A stretch of 7,883 nt of DNA, taken from contig CAYWDZ010000147.1 in assembly GCA_964456255.1 (NCBI GenBank), positions 1 through 7,883 on the forward strand, written 5' to 3'. The stretch is from ZC4RG30 sp964456255. GTDB taxonomy: Bacteria > Pseudomonadota > Gammaproteobacteria > Steroidobacterales > Steroidobacteraceae. The translations under genes were made by a program, and so were the position numbers. Under the pieces are notes generated by a model. That model worked only from the letters and a program-made list of their open reading frames with translations. It was not told the origin of the DNA and made no database searches. Below are positions 1-6,093 of this stretch, piece by piece; positions within the stretch are counted from its first letter, which is position 1; every line of letters begins with the position of its first letter.

Positions 1-877
1 GCAGGCCGGCGTGCATTCGGGCGATTCAAGCTGCTCGCTGCCGCCCAACAGCCTGTCGTTCGAGCTGCAGCAGCAGCTCAGGGACCAGACGCGCAAGCTG
101 GCGCTTGGCCTCCATGTGATCGGCCTGATGAATGTGCAGTACGCCATCCAGAACGGTGTGGTGTATGTGCTGGAAGTGAATCCGCGCGCTTCACGGACCG
201 CACCCTTCGTGTCGAAGGCCACGGGCCGTCCGATTGCCAAGATCGGCGCGCTGGTGATGGCCGGGCGCACGCTGGCCGAGCTCGGCGCCACCAAGGAGAT
301 CGTGCCGGACTTCTACTCCGTCAAGGAGGCGGTATTCCCGTTCGCGAAGTTCCCGGAATCCGATCCGATCCTCGGTCCGGAGATGAAGTCCACTGGCGAG
401 GTCATGGGTACCGGGCGCACTTTCGGCGAGGCCTACGCCAAGTCGCAGAGTGCATCGGGCATCGCGTTGCCGACGCGTGGCAGCGCACTGATCAGCGTGC
501 GTGAACGCGACAAGCCCGGCGCCGTGACCATGGCGCGCAAGCTTACCGAGCGCGGCTTCGAGCTGGTGGCCACCGATGGCACCGCCAAGGCCATCGAAGC
601 GGCGGGCCTGACCGTGCGCCGCGTGAACAAGGTGCGCGAAGGCCGGCCGCACATTGTTGATCTCATCAAGAACGACGAGGTCGCGCTGATCGTGAACACG
701 ACCGAAGGGCGGCAGGCCACGCGTGATTCGATGGCGATCCGGCGCGAAGCGGTCAGCCGCCGGGTCACCTACTTCACGACGCTGGCCGCGGGGCTGGCGA
801 CCTGCGAGGCGCTGGATCACCTGGATGATGTGGACGTCAATCGTCTGCAGGACCTGCATCGGGAGCTGGAGTCGTGA
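1..877 (+). CDS. carB: Carbamoyl-phosphate synthase large chain, C-terminal part (partial)
   Basis: The 5' end lies outside the window; the first full codon is at 2 and the frame ends at the TGA at 875-877. About 291 residues remain of a protein of roughly 1,070. The large subunit makes carbamoyl phosphate from bicarbonate, ammonia and two ATP for pyrimidine and arginine synthesis in the cytoplasm. Visible are the end of the second ATP-grasp domain (AGVHSGDSSCSLPP near the start, then the metal-site segment LEVNPRASRT) and the C-terminal MGS-like allosteric domain. That domain keeps GPEMKSTGEVMG, VNKVREGRPHI and the NTT motif of the ornithine/UMP/IMP effector site; the E. coli-type THGT segment is TDGT here. 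Similarity to E. coli CarB runs the full length to the C terminus. The stop overlaps the greA start by 4 bases, so the two are probably translationally coupled. Confidence 0.98.
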   Translation, partial: QAGVHSGDSSCSLPPNSLSFELQQQLRDQTRKLALGLHVIGLMNVQYAIQNGVVYVLEVNPRASRTAPFVSKATGRPIAKIGALVMAGRTLAELGATKEIVPDFYSVKEAVFPFAKFPESDPILGPEMKSTGEVMGTGRTFGEAYAKSQSASGIALPTRGSALISVRERDKPGAVTMARKLTERGFELVATDGTAKAIEAAGLTVRRVNKVREGRPHIVDLIKNDEVALIVNTTEGRQATRDSMAIRREAVSRRVTYFTTLAAGLATCEALDHLDDVDVNRLQDLHRELES

Positions 878-1350
878 AGCGCGTGCCGATCACGCTGAAC
901 GGCGCCGAGGCGATGCGCACGGAGCTGCGCAAGCTCAAGAGCGAGGATCGTCCCGGCGTGATCAAGGCCATTGCCGAGGCGCGCAGCCACGGCGATTTGT
1001 CCGAGAACGCCGAGTATCACGCTGCCCGTGAACAGCAGGGATTCATCGAAGGGCGGATCCAGGAACTTGAGGCGAAGCTGTCGAATGCCGAGATCATCGA
1101 TGTCACCCGGATGCCCAATACCGGCAAGGTGATCTTCGGTGCGACGGTGGACCTCGAGGACGAGGACACCGGCAGCAAGGTGACCTACCAGATCGTTGGC
1201 GAGGACGAGGCGAGCATCAAGGCTGGTCGCATCTCGGTGGGCTCGCCGATTGCACGGGCGCTGGTGGGCAAGTCCGAGGGCGACTCGGTGGAAGTCGCCG
1301 CCCCGGGCGGCAAGCGCAACTACGAGATCATCGCCGTCCGCTACGTCTAG
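874..1350 (+). CDS. greA: Transcription elongation factor GreA
   Basis: A 158-residue protein, the usual GreA length. It enters the secondary channel of backtracked RNA polymerase and stimulates cleavage of the extruded transcript. The N-terminal coiled coil (about 1-75) carries the tip segment HGDLSENAEYHAAREQQGF, with the acidic tip residues D41 and E44 at the same positions as in E. coli. The C-terminal FKBP-like domain (about 80-158) contains VIFGATV, ISVGSPIARALVGK and the closing APGG. The start is GTG at 874, inside the carB stop (GTGA), which gives the expected N terminus MKRVPITLNGAE; there is no separate Shine-Dalgarno, so translational coupling to carB is likely. The TAG stop lies in a CTAG shared with the convergent pspC-like gene, leaving no room for a terminator between them. 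Confidence 0.98.
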   Translation: MKRVPITLNGAEAMRTELRKLKSEDRPGVIKAIAEARSHGDLSENAEYHAAREQQGFIEGRIQELEAKLSNAEIIDVTRMPNTGKVIFGATVDLEDEDTGSKVTYQIVGEDEASIKAGRISVGSPIARALVGKSEGDSVEVAAPGGKRNYEIIAVRYV

Positions 1351-1907
1351 CGGCCATACGCTTCCCGCAGGCCCTCGGCGGCGGCAATCTCCTCGTCAGT
1401 GATCGCCTTGGGCGTGATGATCACCTGCACCAGCCAGACGAAGAACCAGATTCCGGTGCACAGCGTCAGCAGCACGTAGAACAGCCTGATCCACACCACG
1501 TCGATGTCGAAGTAGGCCGCGAGGCCGGCACAGACGCCGCCCAGCATGCCCTGGGCCGGTATGCGGTACAGACGCCGCTTCTGTGGTGCGCGTGCGGTAC
1601 CTGCCGACGGACGCTGCTCCGCAAAGGCGCTGCCGGCATCAGGACCTGATTGCCCGTACTGCACCGGACCCATGTCGCGCAGGATCTGCGCGCCTTCATC
1701 ATCCGAAATGACGTTCTTGTGCTTGCCCAGATGCAGGTCGCACTTGTCGGCGATCGACTGCTCGAGGTCCGACAGCAACTCCTTGTGGTCGGCGTTGCCT
1801 CGGGAGCCCGCCGCCGCCGCATCCAGATAAGACTTGATCGCGTTGAACGCGCCTTCCTCGAACTGGTAGGCATTGCCGTTGAGGCTGCCCGTGATGACCT
1901 TGCGCAT
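1347..1907 (-). CDS. Short PspC-domain membrane protein (186 aa)
   Basis: The start is ATG at 1907, preceded by GAGGAA about 6 bases away; the frame is open upstream but that part overlaps the previous gene and looks non-coding. Residues 1-82 form a soluble domain (start MRKVITGSLNGNAYQFEEGA, later LLSDLEQSIADK and ILRDMGPV), closely similar to the N terminus of the upstream gene. A Gln/Ser/Ala-rich linker follows at about 83-108. The PspC domain is at about 111-168, with the hallmark RRLYRIPAQGMLGGVCAGLAAYFDIDVVWIR split as basic RLYR, GGVCAGLAAYF, then a hydrophobic helix at about 141-166. The C-terminal tail is short and acidic. PspC-family proteins sense or relay inner-membrane stress; the exact role here is unknown. 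It is the last gene of padR-pspC-pspC and its stop overlaps greA's. Confidence 0.9.
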   Translation of the reverse strand: MRKVITGSLNGNAYQFEEGAFNAIKSYLDAAAAGSRGNADHKELLSDLEQSIADKCDLHLGKHKNVISDDEGAQILRDMGPVQYGQSGPDAGSAFAEQRPSAGTARAPQKRRLYRIPAQGMLGGVCAGLAAYFDIDVVWIRLFYVLLTLCTGIWFFVWLVQVIITPKAITDEEIAAAEGLREAYGR

Positions 1908-1924
1908 GTTGTTTTCCTCTTCGC

Positions 1925-3034
1925 TCAAGTCCAGTGCATGACCCAGGCTGGCGCGGGCCAGCCGAATATTTCCCGCAGAAACTCCTGCAGTTGTGGCAGT
2001 GCCGCCCATCCCGCAATCAGCACCACCACGACCAGCGCAATCCACAGCAGGCCTGACCAGGCGTCAGCCCAGCCGTGGGCGCGACCGCCGTTGGCGTAGT
2101 ACAGGGCGGTCTTTCGCCCCGCACCGATGGGCAGTGCCAGCAGTGCATAGATGGCCAGTACGGCCACGAGCGCGATCCAGCGCGGCAGATGCACGTGCTG
2201 GTGGTCGTACTGCCAGTTGAAACCAGGCTCGCCCAGGGTGTGCCAGACCATGATGGCGGCCACGGCCATCAGCGCGAACCAGCCGGCCGAGAGCGCCGTG
2301 AACACTGGCAGCATCACCCCGCCAGCGACCCGCGCGGCGGGGCCCGGCGGCTGTCGGGGCACGGCGGATGCCGGCGGGGGTTCTGCCGCAAACCACTGGC
2401 CATGGCGCTTGCCGCGCCGTCTGGATCGACGTTCGGCGCGAAATTCCTCGTGCTTGTTCTTGACCCGGTCCACCAGCTCCTGGGCATTGAACGGCTGCCC
2501 GTATGCGGCGGAAATTTCCTCCGGAGTAGTGGCCATGGGTGCTGCGAAGGCCAGCACGATGTAGATGAGCAGGAAGAAGCCCGTGGTGAAGATGGTCAGC
2601 AGGATGAAGGCCACACGCACCCAGGTCACATCGACACCCGCATAGGCCGCAAGGCCGGTGCAGACGCCTGCCCACTGCTTGCCTTCTTCGATGCGATAGA
2701 GGCGGCGGGGGCGTGGGCCGGTCTGCGCGCCGGCGCCGGAAGAGACGTGGCCGTCCGCGGTCTGATTCGCGCCCTCGCTGGTGCCGACCACCGGTCCCAT
2801 CTCCTTCAGGATGCGTTCGATCTCTGCCGCGCTCACCACAGTCTTGTACTGGCCGAGGGCGACGCGGATCTTGTCCGCGATGGCCTGCTCGAGGTCGGCC
2901 ATGATTTCGGCCTTGTCCGGATTACCGCCCAGCGCGCGCTCGGAATTCTCCAGGTACTGGCGCAACGCCTCGTAGCCGTCTTCGTCGATCTGGTAGGCAT
3001 TGTGGTTCAGGTTGATCGTGGTGACTTTGCGCAT
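1925..3034 (-). CDS. Long PspC-domain polytopic membrane protein (369 aa)
   Basis: Residues 1-82 form a soluble domain (MRKVTTINLNHNAYQIDEDG, then IMADLEQAIADK and ILKEMGPV) shared with the downstream 186-residue paralogue. The PspC domain is at about 110-168 (PRRLYRIEEGKQWAGVCTGL, AYAGVDVTWVR, then a hydrophobic segment at 138-166). A basic, charged stretch follows (190-212, ERRSRRRGKRHG) and a Pro/Ala-rich linker. Three more hydrophobic helices lie at about 237-264, 286-304 and 327-346, with a His-rich loop near 275-285 (WQYDHQHVHLPRW). The start ATG at 3034 lies one base after the padR TGA (TGATATG), with only a weak G-rich ribosome site, so it is probably translationally coupled to padR. 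The open frame extends upstream across padR, but that extension is its shadow. It is a likely envelope-stress component; its ligand or partner is unknown. Confidence 0.9.
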   Translation of the reverse strand: MRKVTTINLNHNAYQIDEDGYEALRQYLENSERALGGNPDKAEIMADLEQAIADKIRVALGQYKTVVSAAEIERILKEMGPVVGTSEGANQTADGHVSSGAGAQTGPRPRRLYRIEEGKQWAGVCTGLAAYAGVDVTWVRVAFILLTIFTTGFFLLIYIVLAFAAPMATTPEEISAAYGQPFNAQELVDRVKNKHEEFRAERRSRRRGKRHGQWFAAEPPPASAVPRQPPGPAARVAGGVMLPVFTALSAGWFALMAVAAIMVWHTLGEPGFNWQYDHQHVHLPRWIALVAVLAIYALLALPIGAGRKTALYYANGGRAHGWADAWSGLLWIALVVVVLIAGWAALPQLQEFLREIFGWPAPAWVMHWT

Positions 3035-3035
3035 A

Positions 3036-3374
3036 TCACGGCCCCAGTCGGGTGAGGGTTTCGTTGAGGTGATTCCAGTAGGTCTGCAGTTCTTCCAGGG
3101 CATGCCGCCCGGCTTCGGTGAGGCGGTAGTACTTGCGGGGCGGGCCCGCGTCAGACTCCTGCCATTCGTAGTCCACCAGTCCCTCGCGCCGCAAGCGCGA
3201 GAGCAGGGGATACAGCGTGCCTTCCTGAGTGGCGAACTCGGTGTCTGCCAGCCGCTGCAGCATCTCGGCCACGTACAGCTGCTCCGCGGCGACGACACGC
3301 AGCACGGCAAATTCCAGCAATCCCTTGCGAATCGGGGCGAATTTCTCGCTGAGCTCTGTGGGGGATGTATTCAT
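3036..3374 (-). CDS. PadR-family transcriptional regulator (112 aa)
   Basis: This is a small, single-domain PadR winged-helix protein, the short class without an extended C-terminal domain. Residues 12-42 are the first helices (APIRKGLLEFAVLRVVAAEQ, then LYVAEMLQRL). Residues 48-66 hold the signature ATQEGTLYPLLSRLRREGL, and 67-92 hold the wing with the typical PPRKYYRLTEAGR. The last 20 residues form a dimerisation helix. PadR proteins are usually dimeric repressors that often control their own operon. The start ATG at 3374 is chosen because AAGG sits 7 bases upstream, homology begins here, and an upstream extension would run through the promoter and the TonB gene end. It is the first gene of padR-pspC-pspC. 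A perfect inverted repeat over its ribosome site and candidate -10 suggests autorepression. Confidence 0.94.
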   Translation of the reverse strand: MNTSPTELSEKFAPIRKGLLEFAVLRVVAAEQLYVAEMLQRLADTEFATQEGTLYPLLSRLRREGLVDYEWQESDAGPPRKYYRLTEAGRHALEELQTYWNHLNETLTRLGP

Positions 3375-3377
3375 TAA

Positions 3378-3401
3378 GCTACCTTGTGTAGACAAGGTAG
3401 C
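3378..3401. promoter_or_regulatory. Inverted repeat, probable PadR operator
   Basis: Perfect 10-bp arms (GCTACCTTGT / ACAAGGTAGC) flank a 4-base spacer GTAG. The repeat starts 4 bases upstream of the padR start codon and covers both the AAGG ribosome site and the candidate -10. The size and two-fold symmetry fit a dimeric winged-helix repressor. The position fits autorepression of padR-pspC-pspC. That PadR is the binder is inferred from the location. Confidence 0.7.
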
Positions 3402-3422
3402 GGGACAAGAAAAGGATTGCAA
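3394..3422 (-). promoter_or_regulatory. Candidate sigma-70 promoter of padR-pspC-pspC
   Basis: Reading on the minus strand, TTGCAA (3422-3417) is followed after 17 bases by TACCTT (3399-3394). The -35 matches 4 of 6 consensus bases and the -10 matches 3 of 6. The predicted transcript would start near 3387 and have a leader of roughly a dozen bases. The -10 lies inside the inverted repeat, as expected for a repressed promoter. The weak -10 keeps this a candidate only. Confidence 0.45.
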
Positions 3423-3455
3423 GCCAAATTTGCGGGGGAGGCGCGGGTGGACCTG

Positions 3456-3475
3456 GCCGGGGAGGCTTCCCCGGC
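3456..3475 (-). terminator. GC-rich hairpin after the TonB receptor gene
   Basis: A perfect 8-bp stem (GCCGGGGA / TCCCCGGC) with a 4-base loop lies 11 bases past the receptor's TAG stop, between the receptor and the padR promoter. No T-run follows directly on the minus strand, so it may be only a partial terminator or an RNA 3'-end stabiliser. Some read-through into padR is possible. Confidence 0.4.
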
Positions 3476-3486
3476 TCGCAGGGTGT

Positions 3487-5577
3487 CTAGAACGAGTACT
3501 TGATGCCGACCCTAAGGGTACGGGGTTCCTCGGTGCGGGACAGATAGGTCGCCAGCTGTTCGCCAGGCGCGGTGATGCCCGGAACGAAGGTCGGATAGTA
3601 GTAGCGCACGTCATTGCCCCGGTCGTTCAGCACGTTCAGCAGTTCGCCGTAGAGCTGGGCCGAGCCGAACTTGTACGCCAGACGCATGTTGAACATGCTC
3701 TCGGACGCCGCGCGCCTTGTGCCGCTCGGTACCAGCGGGTAGGGGCCCAGATAACGCAGGCGACCGCTGACCTCCCATCGGCCGTGAACCGCGGAGATTC
3801 CCAGCTCGCCCGCGCTCTCCACAGCCCCTTCCACGAAGTATCCCTGCAGGCCACTGGGGGTCTCGTTGCCGTCGGCATCGATGGCAGTGGGCGGGTCGTC
3901 CTGAATTTCCTTGTAGCGCGCGTGGCTGAGCGTGTAGACCGCGTCGATCCCGAGCCAATCGAAGGGCTTCCAGAAGGCAACCAGTTCCAGCCCGCGGCGC
4001 TTGCCGCCTGACTTGGGCTCGACGGCATTGGAATCACCCACGAAGATCAGCTCGCTGGATACGTCCAGCCACCAGTAGGTGGCCGTCACGTTCCAGCGGC
4101 TGCGCTCGAAGCGGATGCCGCCTTCCTTGCCGGTGCCCTTCACCAGGCCCGGCACCGGCAGCGCCATCGGATCAGGATCGCGGTACACGACGCCGCGCGC
4201 GTCATTGGAATGAAATCCGCGCCCCCAGTTGGCGTACAGCTCGAGCGCCGGCATCACTGACCAGGCCAGGCCGGCCTTGGGCGAAACCATGCTGTCGTGG
4301 TCACTTCCCACGCGGGTGTCGACGCCCGCGCTCGCGTTCGCAGCAGCCTTGAAGTCGTAGTAGTCCGCGCGCAGGCCGGTATTGAAGCGCAGCGTGTCGG
4401 TGGCGTACCAGGTGGCCTCGGAATACACGGCAGCCGAGCCTTCGCGAATCGCATTGTTGGCCTGGTTGGACACAAATACTGCGGCGTCGGTGTTGTCCAC
4501 TCCGATGCGGCTGCCGTCGTCGTAGCGCAGTTCCGTCCCCGCAGTGATCTTGAACGTTGGCACGACGCGGAACTCACGCTGGGCCCGGCCGCCGATGGTC
4601 CAGCGATGATCGAACTGGCGGATCTGCGCGTCGTAGGTGGGATCGGACAGCATGTGCCAGTCGTAGCGCTGGGCATACGCCGTCGCATTCCACTGCGTGG
4701 TTTCGTAGTTGGCCGTCAGGATCCAGCGATCGGTCTGGCCTTTGGCCGTCTGGTCCAGGGAACAGAAACGGTTCGGGCATGCGGGGGTTCCAACCGCGAT
4801 CTCCGGGCTCTGTTCGGTCGGATGCCAGGTTCCGTGATACCCGGAGAGTGTGACGCGCAGCATGCCGTCACCAACATGCCGCAGGTACTTGGCCCACATG
4901 GAACCGTGCTTCAGGTCCTCGGGTCTTTGCCACGGCCCGTCGTAGGTCTTCAGCTGCAGCAATCCGGTCAGTTCTCCGGAGCCAAGGCCGGTGCTGCCGC
5001 CAGCTGCAAATCTGCGCCAGCCGTACTGGCCAGTCTCGGCAGACACGAATGGTGCATCCAGACGATCAATGGTCGTCATGAACGAAGAGCCGGCCAGCGC
5101 GAAATCCCCGACATCGGCGCGGTACGGTCCCTTGCGATAGTCGATGCGGTCGACCACCTCGGGGATCAGGCCGTTGACGTCGAGGTAGCCCTGGCCATGT
5201 CCATGGCTGCGCAGATTCCACGGCATTCCGTCGATGTAGGTGGTGAAGTCGGTGCCGTGGTCGAGGTTGAAGCCACGCAGGAAGTACTGGTTGGCCTTGC
5301 CGCTGCCCGAGTGCTGGGCAGCGATCATGCCCGGTACGGCCTCGAGCAGTTCGGCAACCCGCAACATCGGCCGCACCGACAGGTCCGCGCCGCCCACGGT
5401 GCCTTCGCTGGCTGCGTCGGCCGTGCCGATCTGCTGCTCGGCGCGCCCGAAGACCACCACTTCGTCCAGTTGCTGTGATGCGTTGCCGGTGCTGTTCCCG
5501 TCAGCGGTATCGGCAGCCCATGCGTTCAGTCCTGCGGCCAGCGAAAAGGCGGCCACCACCCATCCAGTCGTTCTCAT
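3487..5577 (-). CDS. TonB-dependent outer-membrane receptor, substrate unknown (696 aa)
   Basis: The protein has a signal peptide (about 1-21, MRTTGWVVAAFSLAAGLNAW then A|AD) and a TonB-box-like DEVVVFG at about 38-44. The plug domain (about 58-172) contains VAELLEAVPGM, YFLRGFNLDHGTDF and IDYRKGPYRADVGDF, and the beta-barrel runs to the last residue, a terminal Phe (GIKYSF) as in outer-membrane barrels. It should import a ligand with energy from TonB-ExbB-ExbD. The plug has an unusual SHGHGQGYLD segment (His125, His127, also His107). Cys267 and Cys272 sit in what looks like an extracellular loop and may form a disulfide. The start ATG at 5577 has AGAAGGG just upstream and gives a proper signal peptide. 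No substrate-specific enzyme, anti-sigma factor or ECF sigma gene is adjacent, so siderophore, metal, vitamin or sugar cannot be chosen. Confidence 0.93.
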   Translation of the reverse strand: MRTTGWVVAAFSLAAGLNAWAADTADGNSTGNASQQLDEVVVFGRAEQQIGTADAASEGTVGGADLSVRPMLRVAELLEAVPGMIAAQHSGSGKANQYFLRGFNLDHGTDFTTYIDGMPWNLRSHGHGQGYLDVNGLIPEVVDRIDYRKGPYRADVGDFALAGSSFMTTIDRLDAPFVSAETGQYGWRRFAAGGSTGLGSGELTGLLQLKTYDGPWQRPEDLKHGSMWAKYLRHVGDGMLRVTLSGYHGTWHPTEQSPEIAVGTPACPNRFCSLDQTAKGQTDRWILTANYETTQWNATAYAQRYDWHMLSDPTYDAQIRQFDHRWTIGGRAQREFRVVPTFKITAGTELRYDDGSRIGVDNTDAAVFVSNQANNAIREGSAAVYSEATWYATDTLRFNTGLRADYYDFKAAANASAGVDTRVGSDHDSMVSPKAGLAWSVMPALELYANWGRGFHSNDARGVVYRDPDPMALPVPGLVKGTGKEGGIRFERSRWNVTATYWWLDVSSELIFVGDSNAVEPKSGGKRRGLELVAFWKPFDWLGIDAVYTLSHARYKEIQDDPPTAIDADGNETPSGLQGYFVEGAVESAGELGISAVHGRWEVSGRLRYLGPYPLVPSGTRRAASESMFNMRLAYKFGSAQLYGELLNVLNDRGNDVRYYYPTFVPGITAPGEQLATYLSRTEEPRTLRVGIKYSF

Positions 5578-5596
5578 TGCACCCTTCTGATCGATT

Positions 5597-5611
5597 CCAC
5601 TGTTGCAGTGG
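5597..5611. repeat. Inverted repeat in the receptor leader region
   Basis: CCACTG-TTG-CAGTGG is a perfect 6-bp inverted repeat about 20 bases upstream of the receptor start codon. A further copy of the right arm, in the longer word GCAGTGGG, occurs at 5628-5635; the first GCAGTGGG is at 5605-5612, so the two are 23 bases apart. The arrangement resembles an operator but no binding protein is identified. Confidence 0.45.
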
Positions 5612-5618
5612 GCTTCGG

Positions 5619-5647
5619 ATCTGACGGGCAGTGGGAGCCGGTGTCAC
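5619..5647 (-). promoter_or_regulatory. Candidate promoter of the TonB receptor gene
   Basis: On the minus strand GTGACA (5647-5642, 5 of 6 to the -35 consensus) is followed after 17 bases by TCAGAT (5624-5619, 3 of 6 to the -10). It would give a leader of about 35 bases. The second GCAGTGGG word lies in its spacer and the CCACTG inverted repeat lies just downstream. The rest of the 135-base gap to yhbY shows no gene and no convincing yhbY terminator, only a weak GCACG/CGTGC stem at 5676-5695. Confidence 0.3.
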
Positions 5648-5712
5648 GGGAAATACGGTTGGGAACGGTTAACCCGCACGTTACCGACCCCGTGCAGGCG
5701 CGCTGGCGGCGC

Positions 5713-6009
5713 TCAGGCCGGCAAGGTGATGCGAGGAAGCTCCGGATGCGGCCGGTACAGCACGGCGACATGTCCAATGCGCGTCACCATCGTGCTGCCC
5801 GTATGCCTGGCAAGGTCCGCCAGGGCGGCGTCCCTCTCGGCACGATCAAGGCCCGGCAGGCGCACCTTGATCAGTTCGTGGTGGCCCAGGGCTCGGTCGG
5901 TCTCGCTGATGACGGCGGGTGTGAGCCCGGAATTGCCCATCAGAATCACCGGCTTGAGGGGATGCGCGAGCCCCTTCAGGTGCCGGCGCTGCTTTTCGGT
6001 AAGGTCCAT
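5713..6009 (-). CDS. yhbY: Ribosome assembly RNA-binding protein YhbY (CRM domain)
   Basis: A 98-residue single CRS1-YhbY (CRM) domain, the usual length. It binds the pre-50S ribosomal particle. The N terminus MDLTEKQRRHLKGLAHPLKP and the segment HHELIKVRLPG match E. coli YhbY closely, as does VAVLYRPHPE near the end. The RNA-binding GxxG loop is GNSG at 25-28, against GSNG in E. coli: the glycines are kept and the middle residues swapped. The start ATG at 6009 gives the family N terminus; no clear Shine-Dalgarno is visible. In E. coli and relatives yhbY is divergent from rlmE-ftsH. The same orientation is kept here, but the divergent neighbour is a different gene. Confidence 0.97.
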   Translation of the reverse strand: MDLTEKQRRHLKGLAHPLKPVILMGNSGLTPAVISETDRALGHHELIKVRLPGLDRAERDAALADLARHTGSTMVTRIGHVAVLYRPHPELPRITLPA

Positions 6010-6018
6010 GGGGTCGCG

Positions 6019-6024
6019 ATTCTA
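6019..6024 (-). promoter_or_regulatory. Candidate -10 element of yhbY
   Basis: TAGAAT on the minus strand matches 5 of 6 bases of the -10 consensus and ends 9 bases before the yhbY ATG. Transcription would then begin within a few bases of the start codon, giving an almost leaderless mRNA, which agrees with the lack of a visible ribosome site. No good -35 is seen at 16-18 bases upstream. Confidence 0.35.
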
Positions 6025-6093
6025 AGTCCGCGGCAGGCCGGGGCGTTGCGCTTTCGGTGCCCGTGGGGCCCGACATTGCCTAGACTTGCGGCG

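Noticed and set aside
2075..3055. 326-codon open frame on the + strand opposite the long pspC gene
   Set aside because: It is antisense to a protein with clear PspC homology, has low-complexity composition without recognisable domains, and is expected in GC-rich DNA.
3035..3310. N-terminal extension of the long pspC frame to a start inside padR
   Set aside because: The extension is padR read in another frame. The paralogue begins at the same MRKV, and ATG at 3034 directly follows the padR stop.
4297..5478. 393-codon open frame on the + strand opposite the TonB receptor
   Set aside because: It is the complement of a receptor gene with signal peptide, plug and barrel; the translated product shows no family features or ribosome site.
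6051..6077. Second sigma-32-like promoter before the winged-helix gene (CTTTCG then CCCGACATT)
   Set aside because: The -35 and -10 both deviate at several bases and the -10 needs an extra base, so the match is no better than chance in this sequence.
5608..6093. N-terminal extension of the winged-helix protein by 162 residues
   Set aside because: It runs antisense through the whole of yhbY and has no homology to the domain. GTG at 6094 fits the start of the conserved region.
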